NCBI GenBank assembly: GCA_964036045.1
Contig: OZ038382.1
Coordinates: forward strand, 4,467,789-4,531,788
Direction of reading: 5' to 3'
Source of the DNA: Eutreptiella sp. 'Long Island Sound 2002'
Lineage: Eukaryota; Euglenozoa; Euglenophyceae; Eutreptiales; Eutreptiaceae
Length of the DNA stretch: 64,000 bases
Shown here in pieces: positions 53,101 through 63,500 of this stretch. Position numbers and translations under genes: made by a program. The notes beneath the pieces are model-generated. The model was not told the DNA's origin, did not search any database, and saw only the letters and a list, made by a program, of their open reading frames with translations. Numbering within the stretch: position 1 is the first letter of the stretch; each line of letters opens with the position of its first letter.

Positions 53101-53928
53101 CCTCCCAAGTTGCAGTCACACCTCGCCCATCTCCCCAGATATGCGTCCCCGACCACCAAGGCTCCCTCCCTGTCCCACCAGAGCCTGGCGTACTACCTCA
53201 CCGGGGTCTTGAACGCCTCCACAGGCTTCCAGGCACTCCACCTGACACACCCCACAACCGCCCTCCAATCGGCCACACGCGCCGTAACCAAGGCATGGGC
53301 AGCACACGGGGGCTGGCCCACCTCCATACCCACCCGCGCCATCCGAGCGGCATGGCCCCACTATGGGGACGCCATAGGGGACGAGGTGAAAGCGGCCTAC
53401 ACCAGACACACCGCCCTCCTCCTTCACCGCATGACCCACAACCACTCGCCGGAGGTCCGCGAGGTCGCCACAATCCGCCTCCAAGCCGCACAACGGGCCC
53501 GCAACACATGCCCACGCTGGATACTCCACCAGACGGGCATGGCCACAGACATGAACACGCGCCTGTGGAACCACCTGCAACTTCTCCTCCCATCCCCACA
53601 ACACGCCATACTCACTAACCACACGTGCCCGGAGGAAGGGCCTCTAGCGGTCCTCTGCGGGGACCTCCACCATCACCCCAAGGGCACCATCCACATAATA
53701 GACCTTGTTGGGGCCTCCATCACTGTAGTATACGTCACCCTCTCACAAATGCGGGTCCTTCACCACAGTGGAGCACACCACACCCCCTTCCTACAACTTC
53801 CTGAACGGCCGAAATACCGCCTCTTCCGCCAGTACCTCACGCAGACGGCACGAACAGCGGGCCACACTCTGCCAGGAAGCAAAGACATGCGATCAGCCTA
53901 CCGAGATTTCAAAAAGCAACACCCCTGA
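50119..53928 (+). pseudogene. Endonuclease and reverse transcriptase of element C
   Basis: Endonuclease: TVNLLDLNYPAV start, LLAFQEQGLQ (catalytic Glu), NVINAHVPFGD, IIISDMNAAPI (Asp-x-Asn), SRIDVCYGD, and TGHSPLHIRL where the usual SDH box reads TGH, so the final Asp is changed. RT: RPFTIHEVQKAIHSLRQHK, NNWRPIVCAVKEVK, IASLDVKGAFQNTPW, PQGGAEGPFLYLL and the palm box LVGFADDTNV (FADD). A TAG at 52573-52575 lies inside the RT fingers/palm between LDVKGAF and the palm box; the frame ends at TGA 53926-53928. All boxes except SDH are conserved, so decay is by substitution. Confidence 0.8.
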
Positions 53929-55890
53929 CCCATCCCAGCGACACCGCCCTACGCACCCACCGGCTCGAAACACGAACCCGTCCCCCGGGTAACGGGCCCA
54001 GTCCAGCCACTAACCCTACTACTGGCCCCGAATGAAGCCAAACCCACGCAGACCACCGTCATGCACCACGGAGCAAAATGGCGCATACCGAAGCACCACA
54101 TGACCGCCTGAGACCTACCAAAGGTCCCCCATGACTCCGAGAGCATGCCACCCACATGTTGGGCCTGTGACCCCGAGGAACCGACAACGCCATGGCCCGT
54201 ATTACACCTCATAGCACGCCACCACGCCCACCCCACAACCCACCTACCACCACAGGCCTACGCATGGGTAGCCCCATGGTTCCACCGCACCGACGCGAAC
54301 CCCACGGTAGCGTGGAACCCGGACCACACACCCAAATGGCTCTTCACCACTACACCCACCTGGCCCCGCCGCGACCCGGCAGGGGTCGCCATCCGTTACA
54401 GCATGTACGAACCAGGCAGAACAGGCAAGCACGAGCACCCCTACTATCCGCTCCACCACTCCTGCCACACACTGGAGCACCGGACACAAACCCTGACATG
54501 CCACGACATAAACCCAGACACAGACTACATCCTCCACTACATCTACTGCTACCTCACACAAGGACAGCCGGAACAGGGACTCATAGCCATGTCTCCCCAA
54601 GCGAGACACATCATCTCCAAAGGAATAGGGGTGTACGCCAACCCCGTCCTGCAGCCCACAACCCCAGTGGCCCACCTCACCACGGGCCTCGCCATATACG
54701 CCTACCTGCCCATGAACCCATGCCGCCTTCCACAACCATCACCAGCGGACCGGCTCTTCTTCACCGACGCCTCAGGCGAATCCGCTCTCACGCCCATCAC
54801 CGGGGGGGCCACCCTACAGCTAACCCACACCGGGGGACACTACCACATGGACCACCACATGGGCCACACCACCTACGGGGCCTCCTCCCACGGGGAGCTG
54901 GGGGCTATGGCCGACGCCATCGCCGAGATCGCGGCCCACCTACCCGCCCACCTCCCGCACATCGTCCGGGTCTGGTTCGTGGTAGATGCCACTGTCGACA
55001 CACACCTGCTCCTCCGCATAGCAAGGCAACCACTCCACAAAGCCACCGCGACGAGCCTCGGCACCCAAGCACTGCTGCTCTGGAAAGCCCTTCACAGCCT
55101 TCCCCCCTACGTCCAACTCCACATCGTGAAACAAGAGTCCCACAGGCACCAATACAGAAATGGTAAGGTCGACAACCAGGCAGTACACCAGCGCACAACG
55201 CACCTGCCAACCCTCCAGATCCCTGACCTCGGCCGAAACCACACACACCTCCAACACATACCCCCCAAACCCGAGCCCCATCAGACCCCGGACTGGGTAC
55301 CAGAGGACGCCCCCTATTCCTCCTACGACAGAGCATACCACTACCCCAACCCCATCCAACATCTCGCCCGCGTGCTCGGCGACACAGACAGCCGGGCACA
55401 CATCCAGGAGCTCCAGGAGAAACTGCAAATCCCCCTCTACCACTCAGCACTGCGCCCAGCAAACGTCCCAGCCCACCTCCAAAAAGGATGCATCCAGCTT
55501 CTCAGTAAGCAACTACCATTCCTCACCAGGGTCGCCAGATGGCTTGCCCGCAAGCACACCCACGTCCCGGAAGAACACACCCCGTGCCCGTGCGACCACA
55601 CCACCCCGGAGGACTGAGAACACTTCAAGAAATGCCCCCTTGGTACAGACAGGGACACGCTAGTGGGCAGGTCCCCGGCGGAAACCCTACGACAACACCA
55701 AGGCTGGCCAACCCACAGCCACGCACACCAGGCCACCAAACACCTCTTCCGGGATCCCCTGGTCAAGGAAGCCACCATGAGAGGGGCGCTGACACAGGCC
55801 CTACACCGACACCTCACCAAACACACGGAAAGCCCCATGGAGGCAGCAGCGCACCTCAAGCTAGAAGCCGTCCGCAGAGCAGCGGGCTAA
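53929..55890 (+). pseudogene. RNase H and zinc knuckle of element C
   Basis: In the same frame, after stops at 53926 and about 54106. RNase H boxes are complete: RLFFTDASGESA (Asp), SSHGELGAMADAIA (Glu), VWFVVDATVDTHLL (Asp) and GKVDNQAVHQR (Asp). A knuckle CPCDHTTPED...EHFKKCP spans the TGA at 55615-55617. The segment ends at TAA 55888-55890 after LKLEAVRRAAG. This is the standard LINE order RT, RNase H, knuckle. Confidence 0.75.
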
Positions 55891-57152
55891 ATGGTACACC
55901 GCAAACACCTCCTGTTAACACACGCGGAACAACTCACCGACCCCACCGCCAGGGAACACATGCAGCGTCTCATCCATTACCATGCCGTGCATGACCCAGA
56001 CGTCCACTTACCCACTCCGCGCCACGCACACGCCCCCCATCTCCATCCGCAGGCCTCCAAGACACCATCAAAGCGCCCCAAAGCCCACCTCTCACCCAAG
56101 AAGCCACCCGGCACCGCCCAGCCCAGCCGAGCCCAACCAGGGCCAACCATACGTCGACGTGGATGCGCAAGACCCCGGCGACCCACCCAACCCACCCCCC
56201 CCCGGACCCGGGCCACCCCCCCGTCAGACCGGCCACCATCCGCGACCCCGACCTCCTCCGAGCAACCCTCCAAGACAGGGCCCTGACCACTCCCCTGGGC
56301 TGGTACCGCCTACAAGAGGACTGGACCAAGCTCACCGTCAAAGCCCTCCAGGACCTGACCACCCCAGGCAACGGCCTCCACGAGGCCATCGAAGACCTCG
56401 TACTCTGGCGAGCCCGCCAACACACCCAGGGCCAGCACGTCTGGATCCCCCCCATTGAGTGGGGCCAGGCCCTGACACACGACACCAACATCAACGTCAC
56501 ACGGCGAGGGACCATACGCCTACGACGGGCCCCAGCGGAGAGGGACCACCCAGCAGACCCGAACTACTCGGAGCAGTGGGAACAGGCCACCCTACCGACC
56601 CGCAACACCGCCCTCCGCGCCGCCGGCCTCCGCACCCCAGACGACGACCTCCCTCCCCCATCAACAGACAGTGACCACCCCCCGCCGGAGGTCTGGTGTA
56701 GGGTCCTCGAGCGCGGGCACTACTACGTGGTAGCCGCTACAGCTACGTCCCCCGGCCCGCAATGGCTCGTCAAAGCAACAGACACCATGCTCACCCCAGG
56801 GGCCGCCCCACCAGGGGCAGTAGGGGACCCCACCACCCCGCACAGGGTCCTCAGGGGCGTCCTCCAGCCGGGGGACAAACCCCCAGCCCGCGCCCTGGCC
56901 CAAATCACCTCAGGGAAAGCGGGCTATCACCGGGGACTGGCCATGCTCTGCCTGACCCACTGGATCCAGCGCCGCTGGCCGTCCACGGGGACCGTGGCCT
57001 GGATTTGGGCCATCCCCACCGCCCACACACAAATGGAGGCAGGCCCGGACCCGCCGCCAGCCCCCCCCCCCCCAGACCACAGCACTCCCTCCCCTGCGGA
57101 TACCACGCCATCCACAGGGTCCTCAGCCGCGTGGGTCTTAGCCCAGAGCTAG
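55891..57152 (+). pseudogene. ORF3-like segment of element C
   Basis: After the TAA a basic/Pro-rich stretch (MVHRKHLLLTHAEQL) leads, through a frame change in the poly-C run at 56192-56203, to a folded-looking domain: TPLGWYRLQEDWTKLTVKAL, HEAIEDLVLWRARQH, YYVVAATATSPGPQWLVKAT, and LCLTHWIQRRWPSTGTVAWI. By eye the order of segments parallels residues 80-400 of giant-element ORF3 (WMEWRESNRSGRPLS, LLLLVVASRGGSGRILGIT, WAAWLPRLPSQCRWMAADP). If real, a third ORF downstream of RT is a shared feature of both elements. Confidence 0.45.
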
Positions 57153-58352
57153 CACACCCCCTTCCCACCACTGACCAAGAGGTCCACCAGATACGCAAGC
57201 TCGTCTGCGAAATCCTTGCCGCCGCAGCAGAAGACGGCAAGCTTCTCCTCCAAACCGCCCGGCCTACAACTGACCACGCAAGCGCGCCTCTGCGAGCGGA
57301 CACATACACCGACACAGCACACCCCGCCGCGCAATCCCCGCCCATGCGCCTCCCCTCTCACTGCTGGCCCGGAGAGCCACACACGCCTACCTTCGCGCGC
57401 ACCCCCGGGCCCCGCGACACGGGCCTCCCCCACCCGCCCGAACGCCAGCACACGCCCGCCACAGACGCACCCGCCGGACACCCCTCACCACCCCCCACAC
57501 TTGAGAAACCCGCACACAGCCACCGAGGGGAGCCCCACGCCCCGCGGCACGCCCACCCCACCCAGTGGCCCGCACACGCCCCCCGCACACACCCCAGAAG
57601 ACCCAGGCCCACCCCCCCCGGCCCCCGAATGCAGCCCACGCGAACTGTTGCCCCCCGCGGACGCCAGCCCACACAACCTCAGACATTGCAGGACCCCGGC
57701 CCAGCCAAGCCCGGAAGGAGAATGCCACAGCCCCGCGCCTCCCTCCCCCGCCGCTGCCAACCAGATCGGCCCGGCAGGCCGCCAGGTCACAACCGGGGCC
57801 CCCCAGCCGCCCGCCCCCAACCTACAGCCCAAGGACATGCCCTCAATCCTCCCCGCCGTGGCCGCAGCAGAAGCCGTCGCCCACAACCCCGCGACCGACC
57901 GCATCACAGCCCAACCCGCGTCCACCACCTCCGCCTCATCCTCAGCCTCATCAACCTCCTCCACCTCATCCTCCGACCCCCGCCCCCCCGCCGCCCTCAT
58001 CCACAAGGCCACGGGAAAAGCCAAAGCCGCGGCCGCACGCACCGACCCCCCGACCCCCACACAGGCGACTCAGGCACCCCGGCAACGCACCGGGAAGACC
58101 TCCGACGCGGCACCGGCGCCTTCACACCTCGGTACCGAGGTCGTGCTCAACATGGAACCGGACTCCAACCCCAAACCCGACCCCAAACCCAAGCTGGCGC
58201 CCAAACGAACGCACACAACACCACAATCGCAACGACGCCAACCCAAGAAACACCGCCCTAACCCAAACCCTAACTCAAACCAGGACCCCCAACCTACAAC
58301 AACCCAGGCCCCCCTCCCACCAGCAGCCGCCGCCACCACAGAGGCGGCCTGA
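57153..58352 (+). pseudogene. C-terminal low-complexity part of element C
   Basis: A second frame change in a poly-C run (57061-57074) leads into CGYHAIHRVLSRVGLSPEL and EVHQIRKLVCEILAAAAEDG, which hints at a cysteine-peptidase-like start (Cys-Gly-x-His-Ala) but is too short to call. It then becomes Pro/Thr/His-rich, with a Ser-rich run (58 kb), KPKLAPKRTH and QRRQPKKHRPNPNPN basic clusters, ending at 58350-58352. Function unknown. Confidence 0.35.
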
Positions 58353-58519
58353 AAGTGCTGCCCTGGGTCGTTGAGGGTGCCGGAGGGCTCGGGGCCGGCA
58401 AGACCAGTGGGGCAGGCACGCGAGGAGTCTCCCTGGATGTTGTTATTGGGGGTAGAACCGGATACTCGAACACCAACGGAGGCGAGAGCAGCAACAACTG
58501 AAGCAAGGTCCATGCTGAT

Positions 58520-58881
58520 TGTGGTCCGGCAGAAAATCCCAGTCTATGAAGAAAATTGATGCGAATTATTCTAAATACATCTGAGTGTCCAAAACTGTCT
58601 GAAAAGATTTAAATAATCCAATTATGTAAAAATGTTTGGCCGATCTGGCCCGCGAGCGCGCGTCGGCGGCAAATGGCGATTCCAGCTAAAATAGCCGAAC
58701 GCGGCGGATTTACGGGAAATGGACCGCGGAATCAAATCCGGCATATCAGAAATATATAGGAAATATCCTGAGACTGAGCTGCGAGGCGGCGATTCCGCCG
58801 AAGCAAAGAAAATGACCAAAATGTAGCCAATCTGGGCAGAATGTCTGAAAATCTGAGCAGATGGGGCTAGCCGCACTTACA
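58520..58881 (-). repeat. Probable 3' LTR of Ty3/gypsy element D
   Basis: On the minus strand GGAGGGGGAG is followed at 58881 by TGTAAGTGCGGC, a polypurine tract plus LTR start. The right boundary is well defined. The far boundary is not: AT-rich sequence continues to about 58.5 kb, where element C's tail ends. No second LTR copy is in the window to compare. Confidence 0.5.
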
Positions 58882-58891
58882 CTCCCCCTCC
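58882..58891 (-). promoter_or_regulatory. Polypurine tract of element D
   Basis: GGAGGGGGAG on the minus strand, directly before TGTAAG. It is the primer site for plus-strand DNA synthesis in LTR elements; position and orientation agree with the pol gene upstream on the minus strand. Confidence 0.6.
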
Positions 58892-60536
58892 AAAAACACG
58901 CTGGGGTGTGTCGCTACGTCAACGAAGAACGTAGTGCGGGTAAGTCCCAGAAAAAAATAGAAATGTAGCCTCGATGGGGCGAAATCTGCTTGATCTGACC
59001 TGATTTGGGCTGAATTGGCACTGAATCAGGCTGGATGAACCTGAAATGAGACAGAATGAGAAGTGACGAACAGTCCTCCGTGCTGTAAAACATTAGGTTA
59101 GGGGCTAAAAAGCATGTAAACGTATCGAGAATCGATACCAAACCATGCATTGGTTAGGAATGAGGTAGATTATTGGTGGATTGAGTGGGGGGATCAAGAA
59201 TTGGAGTGACATCTCAGCGCTCTGGCACAGTTTCGCTGTCGCGGGCACGCTACGGTGTCCTCGCCGAACTCTACATCGTGTTAATCCCGCTTTTCTCGTT
59301 CTGAAAAGTACAGCATGTGGCTCAGAATTGGCGCATCTGGTGGATGATCACAAGATTCAGCAAAATGAGAATGAATTTGGGCAGAGATGAAGGAGATTAA
59401 ACAATCACAGAGAGGAAAAACACATACAAATGTAGTCTACAGACCCTAAGTGAACCATTGAAGGAAGAGATGTTCTTCTGTGCACTTAGATCTAAACAGA
59501 TCTTCGAGGAATGTGAAGAGATGACAAGGAAATCAATCTGAATTGTCCTAAAATGAGGAAATTCCCTAAGATGGAGGTGAAATGAAGCGGAATGTCTGGA
59601 ACTGAAACTACTAACACTTTCGTTTAGACTAAAGTTAATATATATTGTCGTTTATTCAGCTCAATTGTGCTTTCCGGCACGTTGGTTCGCGAGCATCCAA
59701 CAGATTCATTGAAAATGTGGATCATGTGATGATGCATCATGATGGGACATGATAGCCCTGGATCCTTGGCATGTAACGCGCCAAAGGTTCGCTGAAGGCG
59801 CTTTACTGACAGTATATAACTGAGAGACACCGAACTTACAGTGGCGGTGGTGTCAATCGACTTGGACAAGGCCAATCTTTCAATGGAGTCCCACAAGACA
59901 CTTGGATTCACCATTTTCGACAGTTTCAGGTCGGATTGAGCTCACATTGGCGTGTGCCAAAAATACAACGAAGCTTACGGACTTCAGAGGTTGCTGTTAG
60001 AAGTCCCTAGAGCTCCTATCTGAAGATTGTCTGAACAATTGACGTCTGGGTTTCGTACAACAGTGGCAGAATGATGGACAAACCTGAGAAATTCAAGGTA
60101 AATTTGAGGATCCTGGATCTGAATCTGGACTTTGGCGTTAGCATCACAGCAAATGAAGATAAAATCTGAGTTCCTGGCGTTACATCTGGTGCAGCCAGTA
60201 CTACAGGGGGTGCCTGTAGGGGTGAATGTCACCGGCCGGTGTTTTTACTATGTACATGCTTCCATCTGCACGAGTAGCCAAATTCCAAAGATGCACAGAC
60301 CAACAGAGACAAGATTACCCCGAATCTGCCTGAATTAAGCCTGAGTTTGGTTTTTTCTGAACACGGCAGCACACTCCGTGGCTTTCGGCTTTCGACTTTC
60401 GATACGTTACCGAACGGAGACCAAAGAAAAATGGATTGATTGACGTCAAATTATCAAACATTCGCAGTTCTCCACATCATGACATAAACAGAAAGAATGA
60501 ACAGTGGATTGAGCAGAATGTGGTAGGATGGCTTCC
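58892..60536 (-). other. 3' untranslated interior of element D
   Basis: About 1.65 kb of AT-richer DNA between the pol stop and the polypurine tract. The longest minus-strand frame (59914-59624) starts NPSVLWDSIERLALSKS, faintly like a copia-type gag helix, but it is short and unsupported. No other feature seen. Confidence 0.45.
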
Positions 60537-63500
60537 TCAATTCGGCCAAGCACGAATACATGTGACCACCAACCTGTCTGGCCTGGCCCTCGTACGGCTT
60601 GGGCGCTGCAAATCAGCGGCCGAACTTGAAGCTTGGTCCTCATTTGGCTCCTGGGCTGGCCTGACCGCAGGAGGGGGGATCGACGGATCAGCCCTGGAAT
60701 GTGGCTGCTGAGGGCCGTAAAAGGCTGGATCTCGATTCACCACAGGTCGTTTTCCGTCGCTCTCCACTTGTCTGTCTGGTTTCGACAAACAGTCTGTCAG
60801 GAGTACGCCAATTTCGGGGTGCTTCTTCAGGAAGTCAATGAACCCCTTGGTGTATCCATGGACAAAAGATTGGGCTGGTTCCCAGTTGTTGTGACTGGAA
60901 TCAAAGCCCCTCCACTCACACAGAAATTCCCATTCGCCCTTGGCGTCACGTCTTGCTTCAACAATCCTCTTGAGTTCATACTTCCCCCCTTCGATGACCC
61001 GATCAGACAAATGTTTCGCAGTCCAAAAAAGGGGTTTAACCCGATCCTTGGGGGAGGGGATCTCTCTCTTGAGGCGATCGCCCGAAACGTCAATTTCCCT
61101 GCTGACATCCACACGAATCCTCCACCTGTTCTCACCAAGACGCGCTGTAACAGCGAATGGCCCCTCCCACAAGGGAAGAAGCTTGTCATCTCCGTCCAGG
61201 GTGGTTTCAGATTTTCGAAGCCAAACTCGATCATCGACTTCAAAATTGTGGGGGTTTTTTCGGCCTTGATTTTGGACCCAAAGCCAGTCAGCTTGATGCT
61301 TCTCGATTAATTTCGACACAGTTTTATCTGCTCGTTGGACTTCGTCCAAAAACAGCGAAGCATCTTTACAGGGGCGAGGATTATTCAACGGCATGTTCCA
61401 CCAACACTTTTTTCGTCCAAAGACAATTTCATTTGGAGAAAGGCCATGATACAAAGGCGTGTTGTGGTAACGGCGAAGCATGGCGAACAGAATCTCAAGC
61501 CAATGGAAATCCTTTTCACTCGCGAGCTCCTTACGAAGCATATTTATAAGTGAGCGGCCGGCTCTTTGGCCAGGCAGCGCTCGATGCGAGTGGATTTCAC
61601 ATCGGAGGTGGTGGATTCCAAGGCGAGCACATAATTCTCTCCACCATTCGGAGGTGTACTCTTTGCCTGAATCCGTCACCACCTCGGATGGGACGTCCCA
61701 ACCTCCCATCCAGGTCTGCGCGCACCATTTGGCGGCAGCCTTGCCAGTCATCGACTCAATGTTGCAAGGCAACACTTGAATGTAGCCGGAATGACGGCAC
61801 TGAATAAGGAGCACACCATTGACTTTTTTGTTAGTCCAATGGCACTCTTCGTCATCGAGTTCACCGAGATAGAAGAAATCACTGGTGACTCTGTTAAAGA
61901 GGCGCTCCGGAATAGGATGAGGCCTCAGATGGCCGTGCTTCTTCGCGCTGGGGGGCGTCGAGACAGCACATTGGGCACATCCGGCGGCTACTTTCATGCA
62001 GTGAGTATATAGCCGTGAGCCAAACAACCTATGTTTAATCATCGACCACAGTCGACGGCCATGTGCGTGGGGGGACTCCCATTTATGCCACCAGTTTAAC
62101 ACTCGGGGGGCCAGGGCGTCTGGTACGCACAATTTACCCTCCATCCACAGCTTCCCCCCATCCAACGAATACTCAGGAAAAATCCCATCCTTGTGAGCAT
62201 CTTTGGATTTGAGATTTCCAAAGACCTCTTTAAACATGGGATCCTGCAGGTAATCGGACGTCCAGTCACGGATTATCAGGGAATCTTTAGGCAGGGGTGG
62301 AGTTTTGGCCGGATCTCGACGCTTAATGCCCTGGATCAACCGAAATCGACTTACTCGTCGGGTGTAGTCAAACCGTTTCACACTCCCTGAGGAGGGATCG
62401 GTGACTTTTTCTACGACTTTCAGTGTTTTGGTGCAGATCTCATGAGCATGCGCCGGATCTGAGATGGCCGTGATGTCGTGACACGGTAATGCGTGTTGTT
62501 TAACAGCGCATTGCATGCATGCACGTCGAATGAGTTTCTTTTCTTCCTGATCCCATTCGATGATGACATGGCGGTCCTGCTCCGTACCATGGATGTTGGT
62601 ACTTTGCAGCCCCTCTGAAGCGGGGTAAGCCCATCGGCTCAGAGCATCCGCTACCGTGTTGTGTTTTCCAGGCAGATACGACACATGGAGGTCAAACAGA
62701 GAGAGAAATTCGTGCCATCTGGCCCGTCGACCAGCTGGGCTCGCGACAGTATCAATGTGTTCGGTGGCCCAATACTCCAGAGATCGATGATCCGTCAGGA
62801 CCTCGACTCGATTGGTGCCAACCCACGATTGGTACTTTTTTAGAGCGCAAATTATGGCATACGTTTCTTGCTCACGCGGCGACCATTGCATTTGGCGTGG
62901 GGCTAGCTTCCGAGACCAAAATGCAAGAGGGTAATGATCACCTGTGGCTTCATCAACCTGTTCAAGGACAGCTCCGATCGCGTACCTAGATGCGTCGGTT
63001 CTAATGTAGAAGGGTCGGTCGAATTGGGGCACATGCAACGTGGCGACTTCACAGAGGGCCGCCTTCAAGTGATGGAAGGCCTCCTCGCACTCGTCAGTCC
63101 ACTTGACACGAACCTTTGAACCTGCCTTGCCCGCATCTCTCCCTACCTTCAATAATTCAGTGAGGGGGGCAGCAAATTTGGCATAATTCGGCACAAAAGT
63201 GTGGTAAAAATTGCAACAACCCAGGAATCCTCTCAACTCCGTGATCGTCTCAGGGCGCTTCCACTTCTGAATAGCGACGAGCTTCCCTGGACTGGGTCGT
63301 CGGGTGCCATTCTCTAGGAGAGAACCACAAAATTCGACTGATTTTAAAAATAATTTTCCCTTCTTTGGCCCACAAATCAGCTGATTGGCGTCAAGAATTT
63401 CAAAAACTTGGTTCAGCTGCTTCTCATGTAGGGCCACCAGCTCGGCTTCGGTCAGTCCCTCCCCTTCCGTCGCGATGATTATGTCATCTATGTACACGCT

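Larger units (their letters stand above)
49621..58352 (+). mobile_element. Non-LTR retrotransposon C, decayed
   Basis: Plus strand, in order: short ORF1, endonuclease, RT, RNase H, Cys/His knuckle, an ORF3-like segment and a low-complexity tail. From 49639 to about 56.1 kb everything lies in a single frame interrupted only by stop codons at 50116 (TGA), 52573 (TAG), 53926 (TGA), about 54106 (TGA), 55615 (TGA) and 55888 (TAA). Two later frame changes fall in poly-C runs (56192-56203 and 57061-57074). No target duplication was found. It is a relative of the giant element with clearly different sequence. Confidence 0.8.
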
